64,000 nucleotides of DNA from Roseobacter fucihabitans (GCF_014337925.2 NZ_CP143423.1:26001-90000), one strand, 5' to 3'. Shown: positions 18,437-27,781, counted from the first letter of the stretch. A program made the numbers and translations. Notes: generated by a model not told the origin, from the sequence alone.

Positions 18437-19156
18437 ATGAGCCGTACGCACCGCCTTTTTCAGATGATGCAAACCCTCCGCGGGTTGCCGCCACCCGTAA
18501 CGGCACGGCAATTGGCCGACGAGATGCACATGTCTGAACGTACGATATACCGCGACATTGATGCTTTGCGTGGTATGGGCGCGGTGATCGATGGCGAGGC
18601 GGGCTTTGGGTACACATTGATTGAGGACGCCGCCCTGCCTCCTTTGGGCTTTGAGGATGAAGAGTTGGAGGCGCTTGTCCTTGGGCTGCGTGATGTGGCC
18701 GTGATCGGCGATCCGGCTCTTGCCAAGGCGGCGCTCTCTGCGCTGGCCAAGATCAAGGCGCGTGTCCCGCCGAGACAGGCACATCGCTTGCAGCATGCGG
18801 TGCTGGATGCCCATCGATTTGGGGTGCTCCCAGAGATCAGCATCGATGTGTCGGTGTTGCGCAGGGCGACATGGGATGAGGTCGCTGTCGCATTCAACTA
18901 TCGCGACGGGCAGGGGGCCGCGACGGTGCGGCAGGTCGATCCGCTTGGTCTGGTATATCTTGACCGCTCAAACGTGCTGTTGGCCTGGTGCCATCTGCGG
19001 CGCGATTTTCGGACGTTCCGCCTTGATCGCATGAGCGCATTGCGCCGAACGGATCACAGTTTCCGGCCCCGACGGGTTCCGATGCTGCGCGCCCATCTCG
19101 AGCTCATTCGAGGCAGCGAGGCTAAATCGGCAAATGATCGCGGAACCTGTGATTGA
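18437..19156 (+). CDS. YafY-family regulator (HTH + WYL domain)
   Basis: 239 residues. An N-terminal winged helix-turn-helix (ARQLADEMHMSERTIYRDID, residues 22-45) is followed by a WYL-type ligand-binding region (WDEVAVAFNYRD, then VDPLGLVYLDRSNVLLAW). Proteins of this class sense small ligands, nucleic acid or stress signals and often repress themselves or a neighbour. It is monocistronic, with a possible operator just upstream. The target gene is not evident: the next gene encodes a transglycosylase with its own leader. Confidence 0.85.
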   Translation: MSRTHRLFQMMQTLRGLPPPVTARQLADEMHMSERTIYRDIDALRGMGAVIDGEAGFGYTLIEDAALPPLGFEDEELEALVLGLRDVAVIGDPALAKAALSALAKIKARVPPRQAHRLQHAVLDAHRFGVLPEISIDVSVLRRATWDEVAVAFNYRDGQGAATVRQVDPLGLVYLDRSNVLLAWCHLRRDFRTFRLDRMSALRRTDHSFRPRRVPMLRAHLELIRGSEAKSANDRGTCD

Positions 19157-19225
19157 ATCATTTTGCAGGAGTGCAATTTCCGCTACACTGACCGCAATAA
19201 TAAGAAAGCAGCAGTAGGGCATATC

Positions 19226-20554
19226 ATGCGGTGGACATCGGTAGGCGTGGTTGTTTTGGCAACCGGAATGATCGGCAATGACCTGAGCGCTTCCAGCGCA
19301 CTCCAGGCCAACAGGCCGGTTTTGAGACCGGACACGGCGGTTGTGTCACAGGCAAGTGTGACGATTCTCCGGCCTAAGCTGAGGCCGTCCGATCTTGCGG
19401 CGACGATAACACCTGTGGTGACGCAGGTGGCGTCAAATTCCGGTTTCGAAAGCTGGATCAAGGGCTTTGAGCCGCGCGCACGGGCGCAGGGGATAAGCGC
19501 TGAAACGCTGCGGGCCGCGTTCAATGGGGTTCAATATGACCCCGATATCATTCGGCGGGACCGCAACCAGTCCGAGTTTAGCAAGAACATCTGGGACTAT
19601 CTGGACAGTGCGGCCTCAAGCACACGGATTGCCAATGGTAAAGCGGCCCTGCGCGCGCATAATCGCAAGCTGGAGGCGATTGAAAAACGCTTTGGCGTCG
19701 AAAAAGAAGTGGTCGTCGCAGTCTGGGGGCTGGAAAGCGCCTATGGGACGTTCCGGGGCAAGAACGATATCGTGCAATCGCTGGCGACGCTGGCCTATGA
19801 CGGGCGGCGGGGCGCGTTTTTCGAGGAGCAGTTGATCGCTGCGCTCAAGATCCTGCAAAACGGGGACACCAGCCCGCGCAACATGACCGGCAGTTGGGCC
19901 GGGGCCATGGGGCATACGCAGTTCATCCCGACGTCCTATCTTGATTACGCAGTTGATTTTACCGGCGACGGGCGGCGCGATATCTGGTCGGATGATCCGA
20001 CGGATGCGCTGGCGTCCACGGCGGCCTATCTGTCACGGTTCGGATGGGTCACGGGGCAGCCCTGGGGCGTGGAGGTGCAGGTTCCAGAGGAGTTCGACTA
20101 TACGCTGGCCGACCGCAAGATCACCAAATCCCCGCGGCAATGGGCGCGGTTGGGCGTGGTGGATATGGCGGGTCGCGCGGTGCCTAACCATGGCAAGGCG
20201 GCGATCCTGCTGCCGGCGGGGAGCCAGGGCGCGGCCTTTATGATCTTCAAGAATTTCGGCGTGATTGAGCGCTATAATACGGCGGATGCCTATGTGATCG
20301 GTGTCGGGCATCTGAGTGACCGCATCAAGGGCGGTCCGGGGATAAAGGCCAGTTGGCCGCGCGGCGATCGTGCTCTGAGTTTCGCCGAACGCCAGGAGAT
20401 GCAAAAGCGCCTGACGCGCGCGGGGTTCAGCACGCAGGGCATCGACGGCAGAATTGGACCCAAAACCATTGATGCGGTGCGCGCCTATCAGCGTAGCCAG
20501 GGAATCGTTCCTGATGGATACGCGTCGCTCAGATTGCTGAAACGTCTGCGATAA
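19226..20554 (+). CDS. Lytic murein transglycosylase, MltB-like with peptidoglycan-binding domain
   Basis: 442 residues. It cleaves peptidoglycan glycan strands, forming 1,6-anhydro ends. The catalytic glutamate lies in VVAVWGLESAYGTFRG, and MGHTQFIPTSYLDYAVDFTG is the family signature. The last 60 residues (RLTRAGFSTQGIDGRIGPKT) form a PG_binding_1 domain. The ATG at 19226 gives an N-terminal hydrophobic segment (WTSVGVVVLATGMIG) that is probably a signal or anchor. A longer frame from 19163 would put charged residues before it. Confidence 0.9.
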   Translation: MRWTSVGVVVLATGMIGNDLSASSALQANRPVLRPDTAVVSQASVTILRPKLRPSDLAATITPVVTQVASNSGFESWIKGFEPRARAQGISAETLRAAFNGVQYDPDIIRRDRNQSEFSKNIWDYLDSAASSTRIANGKAALRAHNRKLEAIEKRFGVEKEVVVAVWGLESAYGTFRGKNDIVQSLATLAYDGRRGAFFEEQLIAALKILQNGDTSPRNMTGSWAGAMGHTQFIPTSYLDYAVDFTGDGRRDIWSDDPTDALASTAAYLSRFGWVTGQPWGVEVQVPEEFDYTLADRKITKSPRQWARLGVVDMAGRAVPNHGKAAILLPAGSQGAAFMIFKNFGVIERYNTADAYVIGVGHLSDRIKGGPGIKASWPRGDRALSFAERQEMQKRLTRAGFSTQGIDGRIGPKTIDAVRAYQRSQGIVPDGYASLRLLKRLR

Positions 20555-20637
20555 AAGAGTGTCGGGGCGCATGTGGTGAGATGCGCCTCCGGCGGGCATA
20601 TTTTTGGAACAATGAAAGTGGCATCCTGAACCTTCGA

Positions 20638-21816
20638 TCAGGCGGGGGACATGCCGCGCAGTCGTTCCGAGCGCCGCCTTAGCATTTCAACAACGGTCAG
20701 TAACGCAATCGAGACGATTACGAGGATCGTGGCCACGGCGAGGATCGTCGGGCTGATCTGTTCGCGCAGGCCGGTGAACATTTGCCATGGCAGGGTTTTC
20801 TGCCCCGCAGAGCCGACAAAAAGCACCACGACGACTTCGTCAAAGCTGGTGATGAAGGCAAAGAGGCCGCCGGAGATCACACCCGGCAGGATCAGTGGCA
20901 TCTGCACCCGGAAAAACGTTGTGATCGGCCCGGCCCCCATGTTCGCCGCCGCACGGGTCAGGGAATTGTCAAAGCCGACAAGCGTTGCGGTCACCGTGAT
21001 GATCACGAAGGGGATGCCGAGGGCCGCGTGGGCGAGAACCACGCCGATGTAAGTGCCTTGCAGACCGATCCGGCTGTAGAAGAAGTACATGCCAGCGGCC
21101 GAAATGATCAGCGGTACGATCATCGGCGAGATCAGGATTGCCATGATGGCGCGACGAAACGGGACATGCGGCTGGCTCAGGCCGATGGCGGCCAGAGTGC
21201 CGAAGCTGACCGAGAGGAGCGTGGCCATGGGGGCGATTTTGACCGAGTTTGCCAAGGCGTTCTGCCAGTCATCGTTGGTCAGGAAATCCCGGTAGTGTTT
21301 CAGTGAATAGCCCGCCGGGTCAAACCGCAACATCTCGGGCGTGAAGGTAAAGAAGTTCTGCGCATTAAAGCTGAGCGGCATGACCACGAGAATAGGCGTG
21401 ATCAGAAACACCAGAATCGCCCCGCAGATCACCCGGAAGGTGAAGTGCCATAGCACTTGTCCGGGCGTCAGATAAGGCGCGATATAAGCCCGGTATCGCC
21501 CCTCATAGAGCCAGAAACTGAACCAGCCGAAAAACCAGCCGAACAACGCGCCGATGATGCCAGCCGGAATCCCGCCGAGTGCAAATCCGGCAAGCGCCAG
21601 AAGCACGACCAATGCCCAACGCGCGGGTTTTTCGGCTTTCACGATCTGCGTCATCACAAAGGCCAGACCGCCCAGTAGCACGGCACCCAGGATGACACCC
21701 AAAAGGGAATTCTCTTGCGCGGTGCCGACCAGCAGCCCGGCAAAAGCACCGGCGGCGGCCACCACGGGCACGTAAAACGAGACGGGCGTGCGGGAGATAG
21801 GGGTTAAAGCAGCCAT
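20638..21816 (-). CDS. ABC transporter permease, PotC-like with extra N-terminal membrane helices
   Basis: 392 residues, against about 260-280 for PotC or PotI. The C-terminal 280 residues are a normal binding-protein-dependent permease with the EAA-like loop TRAAANMGAGPITTFFRVQM. The first 110 residues contain about four additional hydrophobic helices (FYVPVVAAAGAFAGLLVG, ILGAVLLGGLAFVMTQIV, WALVVLLALAGFALGG and an FGWFFGWFSFWLYEG segment). It starts 4 bp after the stop of the larger permease gene, so the two are co-translated. Polyamine-type transport is inferred from the family and from the adjacent transporter genes. Confidence 0.85.
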   Translation of the reverse strand: MAALTPISRTPVSFYVPVVAAAGAFAGLLVGTAQENSLLGVILGAVLLGGLAFVMTQIVKAEKPARWALVVLLALAGFALGGIPAGIIGALFGWFFGWFSFWLYEGRYRAYIAPYLTPGQVLWHFTFRVICGAILVFLITPILVVMPLSFNAQNFFTFTPEMLRFDPAGYSLKHYRDFLTNDDWQNALANSVKIAPMATLLSVSFGTLAAIGLSQPHVPFRRAIMAILISPMIVPLIISAAGMYFFYSRIGLQGTYIGVVLAHAALGIPFVIITVTATLVGFDNSLTRAAANMGAGPITTFFRVQMPLILPGVISGGLFAFITSFDEVVVVLFVGSAGQKTLPWQMFTGLREQISPTILAVATILVIVSIALLTVVEMLRRRSERLRGMSPA

Positions 21817-21819
21817 TGT

Positions 21820-23460
21820 TCAGCCTCCCAGCTTGACGTTATCGATGCCCACGATGCGGTCGTAGGCCCAGTAAAGCCCAAGGACGACGACGAGCAAGAT
21901 CGCCCCGAGCGCCGCCGCCAGACCCCAATTGAGAGAGCTGGAAATGTGATAGGCAATGCGGTTGGAGATGAATATCCCGGTGGTGCCACCGACCAGTTCC
22001 GGCGTGATATAATAGCCGATGGACAGGATGAACACGAGGATAGAGCCCGCGCCGATGCCTGGCACCGATTGCGGGAAATAAACGCGCCAGAAGGCAGTCC
22101 AATTCGTCGCACCCAGCGATTTCGCCGCGCGCAGATAGGTTGGCGGGATCGTTTTCATGACCGAATAAAGCGGCAGGATCATGAAGGGCAACAGAATATG
22201 CGTCATCGCGATGATGGTGCCGGTCTGGTTATTGATCAGCGCAAGGCGGCTGTCATCGGCCACCACGCCCAGCCAGACGAGCGTATCGTTGATCACGCCT
22301 TGTTGTTGTAGCATGACCTTCCAGGCGGATGTGCGCACCAGCAGCGATGTCCAGAACGGCAGAAGCACCAGGATCATCAGCAGGTTGGCAGTCCGTGCGG
22401 GTAGGTTGGCCAGGATCCAGCCAACCGGATAGCCCAGCAGGATACAGCTGCCGGTAATCACCAGCGACATGATCAGCGTACGGATGAACAGTTTGATATA
22501 GAGCTGTTGGTTTTCAGGACGCATTTCCGGACCATCGGGAGATTTTTTCATATCGACGGCATTGAGGAAATACCCGGAGGTGAAGGCAGGGCTGTAGGTC
22601 TGGATCGTTTGCCAGACCTCAATATCGTGCCAATCCTCGTCGACGTCTTCAAAGGCTGCGGCGTAATCGACCGTCTCAAACGTGCCAACAGCCCCCATGG
22701 CCTCCAGCAATTCCGCGGATCCCGGCCCGGCGTAACCAGACATGTCCGGCTCTAACAGTAGATCGTTGTAGAGCGCGGAATAGACCAGCGCCCAGGGGTC
22801 TTCCTTGGCGAGATTTTCCGCGTCTTCGTTCTGAACGAAATCCGCGAAAATCTCGAAGGTGGCGGCGGTTTCAGGCAAAAGCGCAGAAATCTCGACGCGG
22901 GGTTGAAAGGCTGGCTGTGCGGCGGTGCCTTTGGGGTCCCATGCGTTCTGTTCGGCAAGCCAGCGATCTGTCCCCATCAGGGCGTTCCAGTTTTCGCTGT
23001 CCTTCCAGAAATCATCCAGATCTTCGAATTGGTCCTGATGGACCTCGCCCATATCCTCAACCCTGCGCCCGGATTTGCGGAACAGAGACGACACGCCGGT
23101 CAATTCATAGTTCAGACGGGAGCCCAAGCGCGTATGAAGCTTGCGTTCCTGCGCAACGAAGATGTCCTGATAAAGCGCCTCAAAGGTGGATTGCGGGGGG
23201 ATTTCGCCCGCATCCCCATCCCAGTCGGTCAGCGCCTCCGTGGTGCGTGGCAGCGTTTCGGCAACAATCTGGTTTTCAACCGAACGGAACAACATATCGG
23301 CGATCGGTGCGATGAACGTCACCAGCACGAAGAGCAGCAAGGGCGCGATTAACAGCAACGCGCGTAGCTTCTGGCGGCGCAACGCGCGGCTCAGGCTTGA
23401 TTTCAGCGTGGTGCCGTCGGCAGCCATCATGGGGCCGGTGGTTTGGGTTGTATCCGTCAT
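21820..23460 (-). CDS. ABC transporter permease, PotB-like with a large periplasmic insertion
   Basis: 546 residues, nearly twice the usual size of PotB or PotH. The first transmembrane helix (LRALLLIAPLLLFVLVTFIA) is followed by about 250 hydrophilic, acidic residues (for example GRRVEDMGEVHQDQFEDLDD and NAVDMKKSPDGPEMRPENQQ). The remaining five helices and the EAA loop LRAAKSLGATNWTAFWRVYF come after that. The insertion must face the periplasm if topology is conserved, where it could contact the binding protein. The ATG follows the DUF1330 stop codon directly (TAAATG). There is no frameshift or stop, so the insertion is a genuine part of the gene. Confidence 0.85.
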   Translation of the reverse strand: MTDTTQTTGPMMAADGTTLKSSLSRALRRQKLRALLLIAPLLLFVLVTFIAPIADMLFRSVENQIVAETLPRTTEALTDWDGDAGEIPPQSTFEALYQDIFVAQERKLHTRLGSRLNYELTGVSSLFRKSGRRVEDMGEVHQDQFEDLDDFWKDSENWNALMGTDRWLAEQNAWDPKGTAAQPAFQPRVEISALLPETAATFEIFADFVQNEDAENLAKEDPWALVYSALYNDLLLEPDMSGYAGPGSAELLEAMGAVGTFETVDYAAAFEDVDEDWHDIEVWQTIQTYSPAFTSGYFLNAVDMKKSPDGPEMRPENQQLYIKLFIRTLIMSLVITGSCILLGYPVGWILANLPARTANLLMILVLLPFWTSLLVRTSAWKVMLQQQGVINDTLVWLGVVADDSRLALINNQTGTIIAMTHILLPFMILPLYSVMKTIPPTYLRAAKSLGATNWTAFWRVYFPQSVPGIGAGSILVFILSIGYYITPELVGGTTGIFISNRIAYHISSSLNWGLAAALGAILLVVVLGLYWAYDRIVGIDNVKLGG

Positions 23461-23748
23461 TTATATACCTTCCACCGCGATGATGGTTCCGTCAGAACAT
23501 GCCTGTCTAATCTTCATATTTTCCTGGTATTCAGGGTCATTATAAAAGGCGAGCGCTGCGTCATATGACGGAAACTCGATAATGACATGGCGCGGATGGG
23601 CCGCGCCTTCCAGGATTTCGGACGATCCGCCGCGCGCCAGAAACTTGCCGCCGTGACGCGGTACCAATATGTCATTGCGCGCGCTGTAGGGCTTGTAAGC
23701 CTCACCGTCCTTCAGGTCTATATTACCGATGATGTAGCCTTTGGGCAT
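23461..23748 (-). CDS. DUF1330 dimeric alpha-beta barrel-like protein in the transporter operon
   Basis: 95 residues starting MPKGYIIGNIDLKDGEAYKP, with the DUF1330 pattern (HGGKFLARGGSSEILEG and PRHVIIEFPSYDAALAFYND). This small cytoplasmic family has a ferredoxin-like fold and no settled activity. It lies between the binding-protein gene and the permease genes of transporter 1 and is joined to the permease gene without a gap, so it is part of the operon. A metabolic role acting on the imported substrate is conceivable but unproven. Confidence 0.82.
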   Translation of the reverse strand: MPKGYIIGNIDLKDGEAYKPYSARNDILVPRHGGKFLARGGSSEILEGAAHPRHVIIEFPSYDAALAFYNDPEYQENMKIRQACSDGTIIAVEGI

Positions 23749-23820
23749 GGCGTGTCCTTTTTTGGATGTGGTGGAGGCCAGCAGCTGGCCCCCACCCTCT
23801 TTTTCAGTCCCTAAGCGGGA

Positions 23821-24927
23821 TTATTGTGCCAGCCACGCCTGGAATTTGGCGTCGATGTCGTCGCGGTAATCCGCCCAGAACTCGTAGTTATAGAGGAACG
23901 TATTCTTTGCGTTTTCAGGATCGGTTGGCATATGCGGCGCCATGTCGATACCCAGATCGGCATGCTGCCCGACGAGCGGCGCAGAGGATGCACGGGCCGG
24001 GCCATAGCTGATCCACTTGGCCTGATCCGCGAGACGCTGCGTGTCTGTGGCAAAGTAGATGTAATCCAAAGCGCGCGCTTTGCGCTCATCGCTCAGACCG
24101 GCGGGAATGATCCAGCCATCAAGGTCGAACACCTGTGCGTCCCAAAGCATGGCAACGGGTTGGTTCTGTTCCTCAATCACCGAGAACAAACGCCCGTTGT
24201 ATGTGGAGCCCATCACGACTTCGCCGTCCGCCAGCAACTGTGGCGTATCCGCACCCGCAGACCACCAGATCACGTCGTCTTTGATGGTTGCCAGCTTGTC
24301 GAGTGCCTGCTGTTGACCTTCGTCGGTTTCCAGAACGTCATAGACTTCGTCCTTGGCGACACCGTCACAGAGCAAGGCCCATTCCATGTTGTTGATCGGA
24401 CGTTTTTCCAAAGCCCGTTTGCCCGGATAAGCGTCTGTGTCAAAGACGGCGCAGACAGATGTCGGTGGCGTATCGCCCACCATGTCGGTGCGGTAGCCGA
24501 AGGTTGTGGAGTAGACGATCTGCGGAATGAAGCAGTCAGACACCAGCAAATCACCGAAATCATCCGATGCCGATGTGCCATCCGGCGCCGGTGCAAGCTG
24601 TTCGTCAAAATCGATTTCCATGGCGAGGCCTTCATCGCACAGGCGGATGGCATCTGCTGCAACCACGTCGACCACGTCCCAGGTTACGTTTCCAGCTTCG
24701 TTCATCGCGCGCAGCTTGGCCACAGCTTCGGCCGAAGATTCATCGTTGATGATCTTAACGCCGGTCTTTTCCGAGTAAGGGTTGTGATAGGCTTGTTGCT
24801 GTGAATTGGAATAAGCACCACCCCAGCTGACGATGGTCATTTCGTTTGCCATATGGCCGTCAGCGAAAGTCATGCCAGCCACAACAGTCAGTGCGGTGGA
24901 TGCCAAAAGCGTCTTGGTCAGTTTCAT
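23821..24927 (-). CDS. Periplasmic substrate-binding protein, polyamine type (PotD/PotF-like)
   Basis: 368 residues with a signal peptide (MKLTKTLLASTALTVVAGMTFA). The mature domain has the PotD-family start MTIVSWGGAYSNSQQQAY and the blocks EAGNVTWDVVDVVAADAI, VVMGSTYNGRLFSVIEEQ and LDYIYFATDTQRLADQAK. It captures the substrate in the periplasm for transporter 1. The ATG at 24927 is chosen for the GGGAGA ribosome site and the signal peptide. Substrate could be spermidine, putrescine or a related amine; the sequence does not decide. Confidence 0.88.
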   Translation of the reverse strand: MKLTKTLLASTALTVVAGMTFADGHMANEMTIVSWGGAYSNSQQQAYHNPYSEKTGVKIINDESSAEAVAKLRAMNEAGNVTWDVVDVVAADAIRLCDEGLAMEIDFDEQLAPAPDGTSASDDFGDLLVSDCFIPQIVYSTTFGYRTDMVGDTPPTSVCAVFDTDAYPGKRALEKRPINNMEWALLCDGVAKDEVYDVLETDEGQQQALDKLATIKDDVIWWSAGADTPQLLADGEVVMGSTYNGRLFSVIEEQNQPVAMLWDAQVFDLDGWIIPAGLSDERKARALDYIYFATDTQRLADQAKWISYGPARASSAPLVGQHADLGIDMAPHMPTDPENAKNTFLYNYEFWADYRDDIDAKFQAWLAQ

Positions 24928-25044
24928 TGATAGTCTCCCATTATACACCCGTTTCGTGTCCAGAGGCAGGCGATAACGGGTTTGATCGCCACCTCTCTTT
25001 TGATCGCGCCCGCGAGGGGCACGACAAGTCGCGCGCGTCGGGCG

Positions 25045-26145
25045 TCAAGCGTCCAATGCGCGGCAATCCTGGGGCATCCAGCCAATCTCGATCTGCTGCC
25101 CGGGTTTGAGGCGTTCCACGTCCGGTGCGTTACGCGTCTTGATGATAAAGTCCTCCATGCCCGCAACCCGCAGGCGCGTGCGGAAAATATCACCCATATA
25201 TACGAACTCAAGCACCTCGGCCTTTAAGGTATGCGCATCCGCGCTCAACCGGTCTTTGTTATACTCAACCCGCTCAGGGCGGATCGACACCCGCGTGCGC
25301 TCTCCGGCGGCGGTGACATTGACGGGTTTGGCGTCGATCATTTCGCCACCGTCCAGTTCCACCAGTGCAACGCCGTTCTTTATCTCTTTGACCACACCCT
25401 CGAGTGTGTTGTTTTCGCCAATGAACTGCGCCACGAAGCTGTTCTCGGGCTCCTCATAAAGCTTGTCGGGTGGTGCCAGTTGTTGAATACGACCGTCGTC
25501 GAAAACGGCGACGCGATCCGACATCGTCAGGGCTTCGGTCTGGTCATGCGTCACGTAAACAACCGTGATCCCCAGATCATGCGCAAGCTTTGTGATCTCG
25601 AATTGTAGCGTTTCGCGCAGTTGTTTGTCCAAAGCCCCCAGCGGTTCGTCCATCAGCACAAGTTCGGGTTCAAACACCAAAGCGCGCGACAGCGCGATCC
25701 GCTGCTGTTGACCGCCCGACAACTGCGAGGGACGCCGACCTGCGAAATCGCCCATCTGGACCATATCCAAAGCGCGTTTCACTTTGGCTTCCCGGTCCGA
25801 TTTGCCCATCTTGCGCACTTCCAGCGGGAACGACAGATTTTCGGCAACCGTCATATGCGGAAACAGCGCGTAGTTCTGAAATACCATGCCGATGCCGCGC
25901 TTATGCGGTGGGATGTTATTAATCGAAATACCGTCCAGACGAATGTCGCCATGCGTTGCGGTCTCAAAACCCGCCAACATCATCAGGCAGGTGGTCTTGC
26001 CGGATCCCGACGGCCCGAGCATCGTCAGGAATTCACCTTTTGGCATCGAAAGGTTCAAGTCTTTGACGACAAGGTTCTCGCCGTCATAGCTTTTTTGCAC
26101 GCGTTCAAATTCGACGAACGCATCTGCGTGTTCGGTGTTGGCCAA
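25045..26145 (-). CDS. ABC transporter ATP-binding protein, PotA-like
   Basis: 366 residues. It contains Walker A (LGPSGSGKTTCLMMLAGFE), Q-loop (FQNYALFPHMTV), signature (QLSGGQQQRIALSRAL), Walker B (ELVLMDEPLGALDK) and H-loop (VTHDQTEALTM), followed by a TOBE-type domain from about residue 250. The best start is TTG at 26145 (LANTEHADAF) with GGGGAG 7 nt upstream; there is no suitable ATG. It powers transporter 1 and is its first gene. The leader carries inverted repeats and a TTGATGCAAAT site. Confidence 0.9.
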   Translation of the reverse strand: MANTEHADAFVEFERVQKSYDGENLVVKDLNLSMPKGEFLTMLGPSGSGKTTCLMMLAGFETATHGDIRLDGISINNIPPHKRGIGMVFQNYALFPHMTVAENLSFPLEVRKMGKSDREAKVKRALDMVQMGDFAGRRPSQLSGGQQQRIALSRALVFEPELVLMDEPLGALDKQLRETLQFEITKLAHDLGITVVYVTHDQTEALTMSDRVAVFDDGRIQQLAPPDKLYEEPENSFVAQFIGENNTLEGVVKEIKNGVALVELDGGEMIDAKPVNVTAAGERTRVSIRPERVEYNKDRLSADAHTLKAEVLEFVYMGDIFRTRLRVAGMEDFIIKTRNAPDVERLKPGQQIEIGWMPQDCRALDA

Positions 26146-26232
26146 GGTAGGCTCCCCATTTTGTCCGGCGGTTTTCCGCACTGATTGGGGAAAGGGTAAC
26201 ACGAGAGGCCCGCCCAAGTGCAAGCAGTTAAC

Positions 26233-26339
26233 TTGATGCAAATGACAGGAGGTCAAATTCAGGCGTTTTCACGTCAAAATTCGGTTTACTGACCTCAAAT
26301 GCCCGCGATTGGCATCAGTAAAAGCCAATCCTCCTGTCA
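26233..26339. promoter_or_regulatory. Leader of transporter 1 with operator-like motif and nested inverted repeats
   Basis: TTGATGCAAAT at 26233-26243 resembles sites before the aminotransferase gene and potF. TGACAGGAGG (26243-26252) pairs with CCTCCTGTCA (26330-26339), and inside that lies GATTGGC (26307-26313) with GCCAATC (26324-26330). Short TCAAA-containing repeats lie between. A regulator-binding region or a structured leader is likely; which one is not known. Confidence 0.4.
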
Positions 26340-26383
26340 ATTGGCTGCTCCGAAACCTAAGCTCTCGCCTGGGGTGAGAGTCG

Positions 26384-27781
26384 TTATGAAGCTGCTTTAA
26401 GGAGGTCCTGGTCTTTTAATTGCGCGTATGTTTCATCGAGGGCCTTCTTGGCGCGGGAGATCAGCAGGTCGATTTCGTCAAGCTCGATCACCAAGGGCGG
26501 CGAAATGATCATACGGTCTCCCACATGACGCATGACCAGATTATTCGCGAAACACCGTTCACGACACATGTAGCCGACCGTCCCGGCGTCCGTGGCAAAT
26601 TTCGCGCGGCTTTCCTTGTGGGGCGTCAATGGGATCGACGCCATCATGCCTTTGATCGAAATCCCGCCCACGAGGGGGTGGTCATTAAGGGACTCGAGAC
26701 CTGCCTTAAGCGCCGGGCCGCCAACATCACGCACGCGGTCCACAAGCTTTTCTTCCTGCAAGATACGCAGGTTTTCCAGCGCCACCGCCGCGGCGACCGG
26801 ATGGCCCGAATAGGTATAGCCATGATTGAATTCGGTCGCGCCGATGACCTGCGCGACTTCATCGCAGACAATCGAGCCGCCAATCGGCTGGTAGCCCGAA
26901 CTCAGACCCTTGGCGATGGTCATGATATGGGGGCGGATGCCCATGGTCTGGCTGCCGAACCAATTGCCGGTGCGCCCGAACCCGCAGATGACCTCATCCG
27001 CGATCAGCAGGATTTCATAGGCGTCGCAAATGCGCTGGATTTCCGGCCAATAGGTTTGCGGCGGGATCACAACGCCCCCCGCCCCCTGGATGGGCTCCGC
27101 GATGAAGGCGGCCACATTATCCTCGCCCAGTTCGAGGATCTTGGCCTCGAGCTCCTCTGCCCGCGCGAGGCCGAATTCCTCAGGCGTCATGTCGCCACCC
27201 TCCGCCCACCAATCGGGCTGGTTGATGTGATGGATGCCGGGAATCGGCAAACCACCCTGCGCATGCATATACGCCATGCCGCCCAGCGACCCCGACCCGA
27301 CAGAAGACCCGTGATAGGCGTTCTTGCGGCTGATGATATGAGATTTCGCAGGCTTGCCCTTTTCCGCCCAATAGGTGCGGACCATACGGATGTTGGTGTC
27401 ATTCGCCTCTGAACCGGAACCGGCGAAAAACACATGGTTCAGACCTTCAGGCGCAAGTTTTGCGATCTCCTGAGCCAGGGCGATGGCGGGCACATGGGTG
27501 GTCATGAAGAAGGTGTTGTAATAGGGCAGTTCCATCATCTGGCGCGCTGCAACTTCGGCCATTTCGGGACGGCCATATCCGATGTTGACGCACCACAGCC
27601 CCGCCATGGCATCCAGAATCTCGTTCCCTTCGCTATCCGTCAGGAACACGCCTTTGGCTCGGGTGATGATCCGTGCGCCCTTCTCCGCCAACTCGTCGTT
27701 TGTCGTGAAAGGATGCATATGGTGTGCGGCATCCAAGGCCTGCAACTCAGCGGTTGGCATGTGGTTCGAGAGGACGGACAT
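26384..27781 (-). CDS. Class III aminotransferase, putrescine/omega-amino acid:pyruvate type (SpuC-like)
   Basis: 465 residues; a PLP-dependent enzyme predicted to move the terminal amino group of a polyamine or omega-amino acid to pyruvate. Blocks include DAMAGLWCVNIGYGRPEM, VFFAGSGSEANDTNIRMVRT, AFIAEPIQGAGGVVIPP, LLIADEVICGFGRTG and the PLP lysine in MTIAKGLSSGYQPIGG. Length is normal. It lies between polyamine transporter 1 and the FCD regulator, which supports a polyamine substrate. It has its own leader with an ATGATCAAAT site at 27831-27840. Confidence 0.9.
   Translation of the reverse strand: MSVLSNHMPTAELQALDAAHHMHPFTTNDELAEKGARIITRAKGVFLTDSEGNEILDAMAGLWCVNIGYGRPEMAEVAARQMMELPYYNTFFMTTHVPAIALAQEIAKLAPEGLNHVFFAGSGSEANDTNIRMVRTYWAEKGKPAKSHIISRKNAYHGSSVGSGSLGGMAYMHAQGGLPIPGIHHINQPDWWAEGGDMTPEEFGLARAEELEAKILELGEDNVAAFIAEPIQGAGGVVIPPQTYWPEIQRICDAYEILLIADEVICGFGRTGNWFGSQTMGIRPHIMTIAKGLSSGYQPIGGSIVCDEVAQVIGATEFNHGYTYSGHPVAAAVALENLRILQEEKLVDRVRDVGGPALKAGLESLNDHPLVGGISIKGMMASIPLTPHKESRAKFATDAGTVGYMCRERCFANNLVMRHVGDRMIISPPLVIELDEIDLLISRAKKALDETYAQLKDQDLLKAAS

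Noticed and set aside
23824..24804. Forward-strand 326-codon frame over the transporter 1 binding-protein gene
   Set aside because: Mirror frame of a GC-rich gene; the reverse strand carries a clear signal peptide and binding-protein motifs.
26420..27412. Forward-strand 330-codon frame over the aminotransferase gene
   Set aside because: Antisense shadow; PLP motifs are intact on the reverse strand.
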